A stretch of DNA of 64,000 nt, from NCBI GenBank assembly GCA_041653615.1, contig JBAZEZ010000002.1:1-64000 (forward strand). Reading direction: 5' to 3'. Position 1 is the stretch's first letter. Each line of letters opens with the position of its first letter. The stretch is from JAHJUB01 sp041653615 [NCBI: Candidatus Ratteibacteria bacterium]. Its GTDB lineage: Bacteria > Ratteibacteria > UBA8468 > MWAK01. The notes under the pieces were generated by a model that saw nothing but the letters and a program-made list of their open reading frames with translations, was not told where the DNA came from and did no database searches. Shown here piece after piece: positions 14,197-23,193 of the stretch. Both the position numbers and the translations under genes were made by a program.

Positions 14197-15171
14197 ATGC
14201 TAACTTTTTTAACACCGCTATACTATCTATTTTCGGAAGGCCGGCGTTTTCTTTATCAGAAAGGTTTGCTGGGTAAAGTTCGGGTTCCGGCCCTGGTAAT
14301 CAGCGTCGGCAATATTACCACGGGCGGAACCGGAAAGACCACCGTCACCCAATATTTGGCTAATTATTTTCGCGGACAGGGAAAGCGGGTAGCGGTTATC
14401 AGCCATGGTGTCGGCGGCAGCCGCGAAGGTCTGGTTGTTTCCGATGGAAAAAATATCTTAGCAGACATACGGCAGGCCGGTGACGAGGCTTATCTTCTGG
14501 CGCGAAACCTGACCGGCGTTCCGGTTTTGTCCGGTCGGCGCCGTGAAATTCAGGCGCGGCTTGCCTGCGAAAAGTTTGACGCCGAAGTTATTATTCTGGA
14601 TGATGCTTTCCATGCCCTGCGCCTGCATCGCGATTATGACATCCTGGTTTTTAATTGTTTTAGCCGTACGGGGAACAGCCGTCTCCTGCCGGCCGGACCC
14701 TTGCGTGAGCCGTTGGCTAATATTCGTCGAGCCGATGTTATCTGGTTTAATCAAACAGACTTGGTTAGCGAAGAAGAGGCGGATAGTTTCCGTAAAGAAC
14801 TGTTTAGGTTTAATCCGACGGCATCCGTGGTTAAAAGCCATTATAATTACCGGCGGTTTTGTTTCTTGTCCGGAGAGTCAGTGTCTATCGAAGGCATGGC
14901 CGGCAAGAAGGTATGGCTTTGCGCCGCAATCGGTGAACCGCAAAGTTTCATTAAAAAAATGGAAGAAACAGGGGTTTTGGTGGTCGGGGTCACTCTTTTT
15001 GCGGACCACCATTTCTATTCGGTGGAAGAAGTACAAAAAATTCTCCTGAAAGACGCTGATTTTTTAGTTATCACCGAAAAAGACAGTGTCCGTTTCCCTC
15101 TGGTTAAGCTTTCAAAACCGGTTTTGTATCCGGAAATTGAATTAGTGGTGGAGGGTTTGAATTTATGTTGA
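14197..15171 (+). CDS. lpxK: Tetraacyldisaccharide 4'-kinase
   Basis: Adds the 4'-phosphate to the lipid A precursor at the inner membrane. The 324 residues contain the N-terminal membrane-associated helix (LTPLYYLFSEGRRFLYQKG), the LpxK P-loop GNITTGGTGKTTVTQYL, and LDDAFHALRLHRDYDILVFN (usually DDGFQHR in the family, so the His and Gln positions differ). LLPAGPLREPL and TEKDSVRFP are also typical. ATG at 14197 is used rather than the TTG at 14194. It shows that the organism makes lipid A. It overlaps hisA by 7 bp. Confidence 0.92.
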   Translation: MLTFLTPLYYLFSEGRRFLYQKGLLGKVRVPALVISVGNITTGGTGKTTVTQYLANYFRGQGKRVAVISHGVGGSREGLVVSDGKNILADIRQAGDEAYLLARNLTGVPVLSGRRREIQARLACEKFDAEVIILDDAFHALRLHRDYDILVFNCFSRTGNSRLLPAGPLREPLANIRRADVIWFNQTDLVSEEEADSFRKELFRFNPTASVVKSHYNYRRFCFLSGESVSIEGMAGKKVWLCAAIGEPQSFIKKMEETGVLVVGVTLFADHHFYSVEEVQKILLKDADFLVITEKDSVRFPLVKLSKPVLYPEIELVVEGLNLC

Positions 15172-15992
15172 TTATTCCGGCAATTGACATTTTGGAAAAA
15201 CGGCTGGTGCGCTTGACTCAAGGTGATTATCAACAGATAACCGATTATGGGCTTTCACCTTTGGAAACGTTCCGGAAATATGCTGAGGCCGGAGCACAAC
15301 GTATCCACCTTATTTTTTTAGGCGCGGCCCGGGAAGGAATGCGGGATTTGGAGGAAGACCCCATCCTGTTGGAAATCCTGAAAGAGAAGAAGCGGTTCGG
15401 CGTTCAAGTGGAAGTGGGCGGCGGCATTCGGACGATGGATGAGGTAAGACGCCTTCTGGGGTGGGGGGTTGATTATGTCATTCTTGGAACCGCCGTTATT
15501 CTTGATGCAATCAAGATTAACGAGCAACGCCTTAAGATTAATTATCCCAAATCACTGGGTGATTTTATCGCCGAAGTTGACCCGCCCTATTCCAGTCTTA
15601 TTCGGGAGATAATACTTGCCGGAATTATGGAAAAAGTAATTATCGGTTTGGATTGTAAGAAAGGCGCCGTGGCGATAAGCGGTTGGGAGGTAACTCTGCC
15701 GCCTCGGCCGGAAGGCCTAGCCCGGGATTTTCAGGAGATGGGTTTTCATCAAATAATTCTTACCTCAATTGAACAGGACGGCACTTTGTTGGGTCCGGAC
15801 ATAGAAGGGATAAAACGGTTGGCGCAGGCAGCACCGGAAATTTCATTAATTGCCGCCGGCGGCATCGGCGGTGAAGAAGATATCACCAAGCTGATTCAAC
15901 TGAATATGCCCAACCTTAAAGGTATTATTGTCGGTAAAGCGCTTTACGAAGGAAAGATTGATTTGCAGAAAGTGATTCGTCAATATCAATGA
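15165..15992 (+). CDS. hisA: Phosphoribosylformimino-5-aminoimidazole carboxamide ribotide isomerase, with insertion
   Basis: Histidine biosynthesis Amadori isomerase, a (beta/alpha)8 barrel. MLIIPAIDILEKRLVRLTQG carries the first catalytic Asp; VEVGGGIRTMDEVRRLL and LIAAGGIGGEEDITKL are phosphate-binding loops; IIGLDCKKGAVAISGW precedes the second catalytic region. At 275 residues it is about 30 longer than usual because of a segment at roughly 113-145 (INEQRLKINYPKSLGDF onward) between strands 4 and 5, where a short loop is expected. The insert has no repeat in this window. It overlaps lpxK by 7 bp and the next gene by 4 bp. Confidence 0.9.
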   Translation: MLIIPAIDILEKRLVRLTQGDYQQITDYGLSPLETFRKYAEAGAQRIHLIFLGAAREGMRDLEEDPILLEILKEKKRFGVQVEVGGGIRTMDEVRRLLGWGVDYVILGTAVILDAIKINEQRLKINYPKSLGDFIAEVDPPYSSLIREIILAGIMEKVIIGLDCKKGAVAISGWEVTLPPRPEGLARDFQEMGFHQIILTSIEQDGTLLGPDIEGIKRLAQAAPEISLIAAGGIGGEEDITKLIQLNMPNLKGIIVGKALYEGKIDLQKVIRQYQ

Positions 15993-16546
15993 AAAGATTT
16001 TTTTGGCTGCTGTTTTTTCTCGCGTTTGCCTTAAATTCGGTTAAGCTGCAAGCCGAGCCGGTTGAGGTGAAAGTAATTCTTGACCGTCAGTATTACCCGG
16101 TGGCTTTAAAGGCAATCAAGGAAGCGAAAGAATCGATTAATTTTGCCGTTTTTGAAATTCGTTATTACCCGGAATACCCTCAAAGTTTTTCCAATCGTTT
16201 AATTGACGGATTGATTCTGGCCGCTCAAAGAGGTGTAAATGTTGAAGTGTGTCTGGAGCAGTCAAAAGGTTATAACCAGGATAACGCTCTGGATAATGTA
16301 AAGGTTGCTTACAAGCTGATTAACAGCGGTGTGAAGACCTACCTGGATAATCCGAAAAAAACATTACACGCCAAATTTTTAGTGGTTGACCGGCGACTGG
16401 TCCTTCTGGGCAGCACCAACTGGGCGTACTATTCTCTTGATAAAAATTGGGAAACGAATTTACTGGTTGATTCGCGTAAAATCGCCGAAGAGCTGCTTGG
16501 CTATTTCGAAACGATAAAAAAAGATTCCAAGCTTTTTAAACCGTAA
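15989..16546 (+). CDS. Exported phospholipase D-like protein (single HKD motif)
   Basis: A 185-residue protein with a Sec signal peptide (FFWLLFFLAFALNSVKLQA) and one PLD-type catalytic motif LHAKFLVVDRRLVLLGSTNW (HxKxxxxD then GSTN) near 128-148. Single-HKD enzymes such as Nuc work as dimers on DNA or phosphodiesters. The exported location suggests a periplasmic nuclease or phosphodiesterase; substrate unknown. It overlaps hisA by 4 bp, so it is co-translated with an unrelated housekeeping gene. Confidence 0.82.
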   Translation: MKRFFWLLFFLAFALNSVKLQAEPVEVKVILDRQYYPVALKAIKEAKESINFAVFEIRYYPEYPQSFSNRLIDGLILAAQRGVNVEVCLEQSKGYNQDNALDNVKVAYKLINSGVKTYLDNPKKTLHAKFLVVDRRLVLLGSTNWAYYSLDKNWETNLLVDSRKIAEELLGYFETIKKDSKLFKP

Positions 16547-16556
16547 CGCATCTTTT

Positions 16557-17033
16557 ATGAGAATAGGAATCGGTTTTGATATTCACCGCCTGGTTAAAGG
16601 AAGGCCTTTGGTTATTGCCGGAGTAATAATTCCGTTTGCCAAGGGGCCGCTGGGCCATAGCGACGGGGATGTGCTCTGTCACGCCATTGCCGACGCGATG
16701 TTGGGGGCGATGGCTTTCGGAGACATCGGAACCCATTTTCCGGATACCGACCCCAAGTGGAAAGGAATTTCCGGCCTGGAGTTGTTGGAAAAAACCAGAA
16801 AGATAGTTGTCCGGAAAAAAATGAAAGTTATGCAGGTAGACACTGTTTTGGTTTGTCAGCAACCCCCCCTCTCCCCTTTTCGGGATGAGATACAAACCGG
16901 GGTAGCCGGTGTTTTGAAGATAAGCACGGAAATGGTCGGCGTTAAATTTAAAACTAACGAGGGCCTGTCTGAAATCGGGAAAGGTCAGGCAATTTCTTCC
17001 TTCGCTGTTGTTACCTTGAAGTCTGTAAAATAA
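16557..17033 (+). CDS. ispF: 2-C-methyl-D-erythritol 2,4-cyclodiphosphate synthase
   Basis: MEP-pathway enzyme, cyclising CDP-ME 2-phosphate to MEcPP with loss of CMP. The 158 residues show the zinc site GFDIHRL (Asp8, His10), GHSDGDVLCHAIADAMLGA with the third ligand His, and GDIGTHFPDTDPKWKG. It is a normal-length trimeric IspF. The gene lies 10 bp after the PLD-like gene and is followed by a family D element. Other MEP genes in the window are ispD, ispG and dxr. Confidence 0.95.
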   Translation: MRIGIGFDIHRLVKGRPLVIAGVIIPFAKGPLGHSDGDVLCHAIADAMLGAMAFGDIGTHFPDTDPKWKGISGLELLEKTRKIVVRKKMKVMQVDTVLVCQQPPLSPFRDEIQTGVAGVLKISTEMVGVKFKTNEGLSEIGKGQAISSFAVVTLKSVK

Positions 17034-17040
17034 TATAATA

Positions 17041-17153
17041 TTTACCGCAGTGGTTACAGAGAACGCAGAGGATTGTAGAACAAAAAAGAAAATTTTAAAA
17101 ATAACATTATTTTTTAGCAATTCTCTGCGCACTCCGCGTTCTCTGCGGTTAAA
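17041..17153. repeat. Palindromic element family D, copy 2
   Basis: Inverted ends TTTACCGCAGTGG and CTCTGCGGTTAAA with inner AGAGAACGCAGAG and CTCTGCGCACTCCGCG; A-rich centre. It fills the gap between ispF and gltX. Confidence 0.8.
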
Positions 17154-17174
17154 TTCAATACACGGGGGAAAATA

Positions 17175-18611
17175 ATGAGAGTAAGATTCGCGCCAAGTCC
17201 AACCGGATACCTGCATATCGGAAACGCCAGAACCGCGCTTTTCAATTATCTGCTGGCGCGAAAGGAAAAAGGTTCTTTTGTTTTACGCATCGAGGATACC
17301 GATACCGAACGAAGTAAACCGGAATATGAAAAAATAATTTTAGAGGATCTGGCCTGGTTGGGCCTGGATTGGGACGAAGGTCCGGATGTCGGCGGTCCTT
17401 TCGGTCCTTACCGGCAGTCGGAACGTCTTAAGATATATCAAGAGGCGGCGCAGAGTTTGCTGAAAGAGGGAAAAGCTTATCTTTGTTACTGCGTCCCGGA
17501 GGAGTTGGAGGCGATGCGCCAGGCGCAGATGCAGCGCAAGGAGAGCCCGCGTTATGACAACCGCTGTCGTTCGCTTACCGCGGAACAGCGTGCCGCTTTT
17601 GAAAAAGAAGGCCGGAAACCGGTGGTCCGGTTCCGGCTGCCGGAAAAAAAAGTCACCTTCGATGATTTAATCCGCGGAGAGATTACTTTTGACACTGCCT
17701 TGATGGGTGACCTGATAATCATGAAGTCGGACGGTAAGCCGGCTTTTCACTTTGCGGTGGTCCTGGACGATATCGCTATGGAAATAACGCATGTATTCCG
17801 CGGTGAAGACCATATTTCCAACACACCCCGGCACATACTTCTTTTTGAGGCGTTTGGTAAAACACCGCCCCTTTTTGCCCACATGGCCATGACCCTTGGT
17901 CCTGACGGCAGCCGTTTATCCAAGAGGCACGGCGCTACTTCGCTGCGGGAATTGAGAATCCAGGGGTTTTTGCCGGAAGCGATCATCAACTACCTGGCGC
18001 TTTTAGGTTGGGGAACCACCGATGATAAGGAAATATTTACGCCATCCGAATTGATTCAGGAGTTCAGTGTGGAACGATGTAAAGAAGGAGCGGCCATTTT
18101 TGATATGGCGAAATTGACCTGGATGAACGGGCTTTACTTTCAGAAGGCGGATTTAAACCGGCTGGTAGATTTAAGCCTGCCTTTTTTGCGGGAGCCCGGA
18201 CTGGTTTCCGAAACGGTTCTACCAGAAGAAAGGGAGTATCTTGCCCGAGTTATTACCGTCTTGGGGGAGCGCGTTAAAAAATTCTCCGATTTGCCGGAAG
18301 CGGCCGGAATATTCCTGAAGGACGAGGTTGAATATGATGTTCAGGCAAAGGCAAAAGTATTACAAAAAGAAGGAGTGGTGAAAATACTGGCTGAGGTAAA
18401 TCAACTGCTGGCGCAGGAGGCTGATTTTTCTACGGCCAATCTGGAAAAAGTCATTCGCGATTACTGCACCAGTCAAAATTTAAAAACAGGCGCGGTTTTT
18501 CATCCGTTACGGGTGGCCGTAACGGGCCAGACGGTGGGCCCCGGCCTTTTTGAAACGCTATCCTTATTGGGTAAGGAAAAAGTACTTCATCGCCTGCAAA
18601 CCGCGTTATAA
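17175..18611 (+). CDS. gltX: Glutamyl-tRNA synthetase
   Basis: Class I aminoacyl-tRNA synthetase of 478 residues. The HIGH-type motif is in RFAPSPTGYLHIGNARTALF and the KMSKS-type motif in SRLSKRHGATS. FRGEDHISNTPRHILL and the C-terminal helical anticodon-binding region are as in bacterial GluRS. GGGGGAAA precedes the ATG. It lies 5 bp ahead of cysS, a common pairing. Whether it is discriminating or also charges tRNA-Gln cannot be told; no gatCAB is in view. Confidence 0.96.
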   Translation: MRVRFAPSPTGYLHIGNARTALFNYLLARKEKGSFVLRIEDTDTERSKPEYEKIILEDLAWLGLDWDEGPDVGGPFGPYRQSERLKIYQEAAQSLLKEGKAYLCYCVPEELEAMRQAQMQRKESPRYDNRCRSLTAEQRAAFEKEGRKPVVRFRLPEKKVTFDDLIRGEITFDTALMGDLIIMKSDGKPAFHFAVVLDDIAMEITHVFRGEDHISNTPRHILLFEAFGKTPPLFAHMAMTLGPDGSRLSKRHGATSLRELRIQGFLPEAIINYLALLGWGTTDDKEIFTPSELIQEFSVERCKEGAAIFDMAKLTWMNGLYFQKADLNRLVDLSLPFLREPGLVSETVLPEEREYLARVITVLGERVKKFSDLPEAAGIFLKDEVEYDVQAKAKVLQKEGVVKILAEVNQLLAQEADFSTANLEKVIRDYCTSQNLKTGAVFHPLRVAVTGQTVGPGLFETLSLLGKEKVLHRLQTAL

Positions 18612-18616
18612 AGCTT

Positions 18617-20023
18617 ATGGCCTTACAATTTTGGAATACGTTAAAACGAAAAAAAGAGGAATTTCTGCCTCTTCAGCCCAACCGGGTCGGTCTTTATACC
18701 TGCGGGCCAACCGTTTATGATTTTGCCCACATCGGCAACTTCCGCGCCTATATCTTCGAGGATATTCTGCGGCGCTACCTGGAATATCGCGGGTATGCCG
18801 TCAAGCATATCATGAACATCACCGATATAGACGATAAAACCATTAAGCGAAGCGCCGAAGAAGGAGTATCTTTAACCGATTATACCCGGCGTTATGAAGA
18901 AGCTTTTTTCGAGGATTGTCATAAACTGCGAATTTTTACGAATAGGATAAACCCGACGAAATACCCCCGCGCCACCGAACATATTCCGGAGATGGTTGCC
19001 ATCATTAAGATATTGAATGAGAAAGGCTATACTTATCAGAAGGATGGTTCCATTTACTTTTCCATCGAGCGTTTTCCCGGCTACGGCAAACTATCCGGAA
19101 TAGACCTTTCATTTCTAAAAAAAGGGGCGCGGGTTGAGAGCGACGAATACGAAAAGGAAGATGTCCGGGATTTTGCTTTGTGGAAAAAAAGCAAGCCGGG
19201 CGAACCATCGTATGATACCGAAATCGGTCCGGGGCGTCCCGGCTGGCACATCGAATGTTCGGCGATGAGCATGAAATATCTCGGTGAAACGTTCGATATT
19301 CACACCGGCGGAGTCGATAATATTTTCCCCCACCACGAGAACGAAATCGCCCAGAGTGAAGCGGCTAACGGTAAACCGTTCGCTCGCTACTTTATGCACT
19401 GCGCTCACCTTCTGGTAAACAACGAGAAGATGGCTAAGAGCAAGGGAAACTTTTTTACGCTGCGGGATTTACTTGACAAAGGTTACGACCCGATAGCCGT
19501 TCGGTACCTGCTTCTTTCCGTTCACTATCGCAGCCCGCTGAACTTTACCCTGGAGGGATTGGAAGCCGCCAGAAATGCGGTTGAGCGGATTCAGGGTTTT
19601 TGTCGGAGAGTGTGGGCTCTTGACGGACGGTCGGAACGCGTTGACCCGATGATCGCGGAAAGACTGGACCAGGCAAAAAAGGAATTCCAGAAAGGGTTGG
19701 ACGATGATTTAAATACGTCGGTGAGTCTGGCGTCGTTCCATAACCTGATTACCGACCTTAACCCGAAGGTGGAAAAGGACGCGATAAATAAAGCGGAAAG
19801 TGATTTAATTTCTAATTACATCAGAGAAATTGACGGTGTTTTGGACATTTTACGGGAAGAAAAAATAGAATTGACCGCGGAAGAAGAAACGCTGGTTTCC
19901 GAAAGGGAAACGGCCCGTAAAAAGAAAGATTTTGCCAGATCCGACGCCATCCGTAAAGACCTTGAAGAGCGTGGTATCATCGTCGAAGATACCCCGGCCG
20001 GTCCACGTGTAGCAAAAAAATAA
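18617..20023 (+). CDS. cysS: Cysteinyl-tRNA synthetase
   Basis: Class I synthetase of 468 residues. YTCGPTVYDFAHIGNFRAYI carries the first zinc Cys and the HIGH motif; WHIECSAMSMKYLGETFDIH carries further zinc ligands; EKMAKSKGNFFTLRDLL is the KMSKS loop. The C-terminal DALR-like helical domain is complete. It is transcribed with gltX upstream and folP 3 bp downstream. Confidence 0.96.
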   Translation: MALQFWNTLKRKKEEFLPLQPNRVGLYTCGPTVYDFAHIGNFRAYIFEDILRRYLEYRGYAVKHIMNITDIDDKTIKRSAEEGVSLTDYTRRYEEAFFEDCHKLRIFTNRINPTKYPRATEHIPEMVAIIKILNEKGYTYQKDGSIYFSIERFPGYGKLSGIDLSFLKKGARVESDEYEKEDVRDFALWKKSKPGEPSYDTEIGPGRPGWHIECSAMSMKYLGETFDIHTGGVDNIFPHHENEIAQSEAANGKPFARYFMHCAHLLVNNEKMAKSKGNFFTLRDLLDKGYDPIAVRYLLLSVHYRSPLNFTLEGLEAARNAVERIQGFCRRVWALDGRSERVDPMIAERLDQAKKEFQKGLDDDLNTSVSLASFHNLITDLNPKVEKDAINKAESDLISNYIREIDGVLDILREEKIELTAEEETLVSERETARKKKDFARSDAIRKDLEERGIIVEDTPAGPRVAKK

Positions 20024-20026
20024 AAT

Positions 20027-20872
20027 ATGGCTCCTGCCTGGTTGATTAAAGATAAGATTTTCGACCTCACCCGGCCTAGAATCATGGGCATACTTAACCT
20101 CACGCCCGATTCTTTTTCCGGAGACGGTTTCTATCCGGATAGAAATAAGGCATTAGAACGTGCTTTTTTAATGGAAGAAGAAGGCGCTGATATTATTGAT
20201 ATTGGCGCGGTATCAACCCGTCCCGGCAGTTCGCCTGTTTCTGAAGAGGAAGAAATAGGAAGGCTGATGCCTGTTTTGGAAGAAATTTGCGCCAAAATCC
20301 GGATTCCGGTTTCCGTGGATACCTGCAACGCAAAGGTGGCTGACGAAGCGCTTAAAACCGGTGCCGTTATTATCAACGATATAACCGCCGGAAAAGACCG
20401 GCGTATTCTGGGGTTGGTCGCAAAAAACAAGGCCGGTTTAGTTTTAATGCACATGCGGGGAATCCCAGCCACCATGCAGGAGAATCCGTTTTATCGGGAT
20501 GTAATCTCGGAAATAAGTCAGTTTTTGGCGGAAAAAATAATAGCGGCAAAAAAATACGGTGTTTCCGAAGAACAGATTGTAATTGACCCGGGTATTGGTT
20601 TCGGCAAAACGCTGGAGCATAATTTAACCATCCTGAAAAAACTCGATGATTTTTCCAAACTTTCCCGGCCCATACTGGTTGGTTTGTCCCGCAAAGGATT
20701 TATCGGCAAGATTACCGGTCTGGGGGTTGATGAAAGACTGGAAGGCACCATTGCCGCGATAGTCGCCGCTTATTTATCCGGGGGCATTATTTTCCGGGTG
20801 CACGACGTTAAAGAAGTAAAAAGGGCCCTGGCGATAGCCGAGGCGATAAAAAATGCGAATCCTGGGAATTGA
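20027..20872 (+). CDS. folP: Dihydropteroate synthase
   Basis: Folate-pathway TIM-barrel enzyme joining 4-aminobenzoate to the pterin diphosphate. The 281 residues show IMGILNLTPDSFSGDG, IIDIGAVSTRPGSSPVS, SVDTCNAKVADEAL, LMHMRGIPATMQ, VIDPGIGFGKTLEHN and LVGLSRKGFIG, all family signatures. Its 3' end overlaps ruvX by 20 bp. PabB, which makes the 4-aminobenzoate precursor, is encoded at 38560-39810. Confidence 0.95.
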   Translation: MAPAWLIKDKIFDLTRPRIMGILNLTPDSFSGDGFYPDRNKALERAFLMEEEGADIIDIGAVSTRPGSSPVSEEEEIGRLMPVLEEICAKIRIPVSVDTCNAKVADEALKTGAVIINDITAGKDRRILGLVAKNKAGLVLMHMRGIPATMQENPFYRDVISEISQFLAEKIIAAKKYGVSEEQIVIDPGIGFGKTLEHNLTILKKLDDFSKLSRPILVGLSRKGFIGKITGLGVDERLEGTIAAIVAAYLSGGIIFRVHDVKEVKRALAIAEAIKNANPGN

Positions 20873-21290
20873 TTACGGTCACCGCTCTATCGGTCTGGCC
20901 ATTTCCGATGAGAGTGGTTTTCTGGCCCGGGGCCTGGCGGTTATTCCCAAAAGTCAGTGGGAAAAGGAATTACCTCGGATAATCAGGGAATACGAGGTGC
21001 AATTACTGGTGGTGGGCATGCCTAAAACCTTGGATAATCAGGAGGGTTCCCAGGCCAAAATAATACTCGGGTTTATGGAGAAGTTGCGGGAAATCACCGG
21101 TTGTGCGATAACCAGGTGGGACGAAAGGTTAAGTAGTAAATTAGCGGAACGCTATCTCCTTTCCGCGGATCTTTCCCGACAAAAAAGAAAGAATATTATC
21201 GACCGCCTTTCCGCCCAGATAATTTTGCAGGATTATCTTGATTCTCAGTGTCAGACGTCGTATTCCCAGAAAGAAGCGGAAGAAATGTAA
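20853..21290 (+). CDS. yqgF: Putative pre-16S rRNA nuclease YqgF/RuvX
   Basis: A 145-residue RNase H-fold protein, homologue of E. coli YqgF, involved in 16S rRNA 5' maturation. MRILGIDYGHRSIGLAISDE holds the first catalytic Asp; LLVVGMPKTLDNQEGSQA and WDERLSSKLAERYL are also typical. Normal length. It starts 20 bp inside folP. Confidence 0.92.
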   Translation: MRILGIDYGHRSIGLAISDESGFLARGLAVIPKSQWEKELPRIIREYEVQLLVVGMPKTLDNQEGSQAKIILGFMEKLREITGCAITRWDERLSSKLAERYLLSADLSRQKRKNIIDRLSAQIILQDYLDSQCQTSYSQKEAEEM

Positions 21291-21312
21291 AGGGTTGCCA
21301 CCATATTAAATT

Positions 21313-22137
21313 ATGCCGGAATTACCGGAAGTAGAAACCATTCGCCGACAATTAGTGAAAGATGTAGTCGGTAAAGAAATCCGGGAAGTGAAAGTCCTGG
21401 TTCCCAAGCTGATTAAAGAAACATCCCCGGTTCTTTTCCGGCGGAAAATTATCGGCACGGAGATTATTAATATTCGGCGTAGAGGTAAATACCTCATCTT
21501 TGACCTGGGGACGCGAAAAAATAAGAAAATCCTGTATCTTCAGGCACACCTTAAACTTTCCGGGCAACTCCTCTACTCCCCCGGGCCGGAACCCGCAGTT
21601 GATTACCACATCCGTTTTTTGTTTACTGACGGTTCCCGGCTTTATTACCATGACCTGCGGCGTTTCGGCGGGTTCACCTTACGCAGTGAAGACCCGGAAC
21701 CATTATTAAATTTGGGTCCGGAACCCCTGACACCCGCTTTTACCTTTGAGTGTTGGAAACGGATTGTTTTGGGGAAAAACAGCCGTATTAAAACATTTCT
21801 TCTTGACCAGCACCGGATAGCCGGCCTGGGTAACATTTATGCGACTGAGGCGCTTTTCCGGGCCGGCATTCACCCGGACCGGAGGGTTTCAACTTTACAG
21901 CCGGACGAAACAAAAAAACTCTATCAAACGATAAAGTCGATATTGAAGGAAGCGCTTAAGGCAGGCGGTACCTCAATCCAGGATTACCTGAAACCGGACG
22001 GCAGTCACGGAAATTTCCAAAAAAGCCTTTTTGTTTATCGGCGGAAAGGAGAACCGTGTTTTCGTTGCGGCAATCCGATTAGAGTACAGAAAGACGGAAG
22101 CCGCTCCACCTATTTTTGCCCATCATGTCAAAGATAA
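21313..22137 (+). CDS. mutM: Formamidopyrimidine-DNA glycosylase
   Basis: Bifunctional base-excision repair enzyme removing 8-oxoguanine. The 274 residues start MPELPEVETIRRQL, with the catalytic Pro (after Met removal) and Glu; the H2TH region contains LDQHRIAGLGNIYATEALFR; the C-terminal zinc finger is CFRCGNPIRVQKDGSRSTYF then CPSC. Complete. The tilS start lies within its last codons. Confidence 0.95.
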   Translation: MPELPEVETIRRQLVKDVVGKEIREVKVLVPKLIKETSPVLFRRKIIGTEIINIRRRGKYLIFDLGTRKNKKILYLQAHLKLSGQLLYSPGPEPAVDYHIRFLFTDGSRLYYHDLRRFGGFTLRSEDPEPLLNLGPEPLTPAFTFECWKRIVLGKNSRIKTFLLDQHRIAGLGNIYATEALFRAGIHPDRRVSTLQPDETKKLYQTIKSILKEALKAGGTSIQDYLKPDGSHGNFQKSLFVYRRKGEPCFRCGNPIRVQKDGSRSTYFCPSCQR

Positions 22138-23168
22138 AAATACAAAACAAAGTTTTAGAATACATCACCGAGCATTCCCTGATTAAGAAAGGGGACCGAG
22201 TGCTCCTGGCGCTTTCCGGAGGCCCGGACTCAGTTTGCCTTTTCCATGTTTTAAGAGGAATGCAAACCCGACTGAAATTCAGTATCTTTACCGGACATTT
22301 TGACCACGGACTTCGGCCGTTTTCCGGCAGCGATTCGGTTTTTTGCCGGGAATTATCTGCCAAATACCGCGTTCCGTTTCTGGCCGGAAAGGGTTCCTTG
22401 AAACCGGGTACGGCTGAAGATACTTCCCGCAAAGCGCGCTACGATTTTTTAAAAAAAACCGCCGAACATTTTTCCTGTCACTCCATTGTAACCGGCCATC
22501 ACTTGGATGACCAGGCGGAGACAATCATTTTACACCTTATTCGCGGAACAGGATTGCAGGGTCTTTCCGGGATAACACCCTGTCGTCCTGTTTTGAACGG
22601 TTCCAAAATCAATCTTATCCGGCCTATGCTTTCTGTGTCCCGGGTTGAGATAGCGGAATTTCTCGCGGAAAACAATTATCAGTTTGTCAACGATGCGACC
22701 AATCTGGACCCGAAATTTCAGCGCAACAGAATCCGGCTGGAACTAGTGCCGTTATTGGCGGAGTATAATCCGAATATTAAAGGAACTCTTTTTCGAATGG
22801 CGGAGATATTGAATGCCGATTACCGGCACATATCCGGCCAGGCCGCTGATTTTTTAAAATCCCGCTGTTTTCTTAAAAATGTAGGGGCGGGGTTACATCC
22901 CCGCCCGGGAAAAAAGGAAAATTCAGGTGATTGCCAAATTCCGCTCAAGGAATTTTCATCTCTTTCTCTTTCTCTTCAACGCGAGATTCTGCGCCAGGCG
23001 CTCAGCGGTTTGATGGATACTCCTTACCGGGTTGATTACGAAGAGGTTGAATACCTGCGGCGTTTTTTTCTTTCCGGCCGGAGTCGGAAGATTAGGATTT
23101 CCGGTAATCTTCAGGCGGCGAGGGCAAAAAAATCCCTTCTTCTCTCTTTTATGGGAGAGCTTAAATAA
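22125..23168 (+). CDS. tilS: tRNA(Ile)-lysidine synthase with a translated repeat insert
   Basis: Modifies the CAU-anticodon tRNA-Ile to lysidine so that it reads AUA. The 347 residues carry the PP-loop RVLLALSGGPDSVCLFHVL and GHHLDDQAETIILHLIRGTGL, followed by the central helical domain. At about 253-261 the chain reads VGAGLHPRPG, encoded by a GC hairpin (22881-22909) that is a copy of repeat family F. The reading frame is uninterrupted. ATG at 22125 is chosen over an upstream TTG; it overlaps mutM by 13 bp. Last gene of the plus-strand run, converging with the M18 peptidase gene. Confidence 0.92.
   Translation: MSKIKIQNKVLEYITEHSLIKKGDRVLLALSGGPDSVCLFHVLRGMQTRLKFSIFTGHFDHGLRPFSGSDSVFCRELSAKYRVPFLAGKGSLKPGTAEDTSRKARYDFLKKTAEHFSCHSIVTGHHLDDQAETIILHLIRGTGLQGLSGITPCRPVLNGSKINLIRPMLSVSRVEIAEFLAENNYQFVNDATNLDPKFQRNRIRLELVPLLAEYNPNIKGTLFRMAEILNADYRHISGQAADFLKSRCFLKNVGAGLHPRPGKKENSGDCQIPLKEFSSLSLSLQREILRQALSGLMDTPYRVDYEEVEYLRRFFLSGRSRKIRISGNLQAARAKKSLLLSFMGELK
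22881..22909 (+). repeat. Family F hairpin inside tilS
   Basis: GTAGGGGCGGGGTT followed by ACATCCCCGCCC inside the tilS reading frame. The same wording occurs between recX and alaS (35533) and, with a few substitutions, inside pabB (39518). Confidence 0.82.
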
Positions 23169-23193
23169 TAAATACCTGCGGGAATTACAAAAA

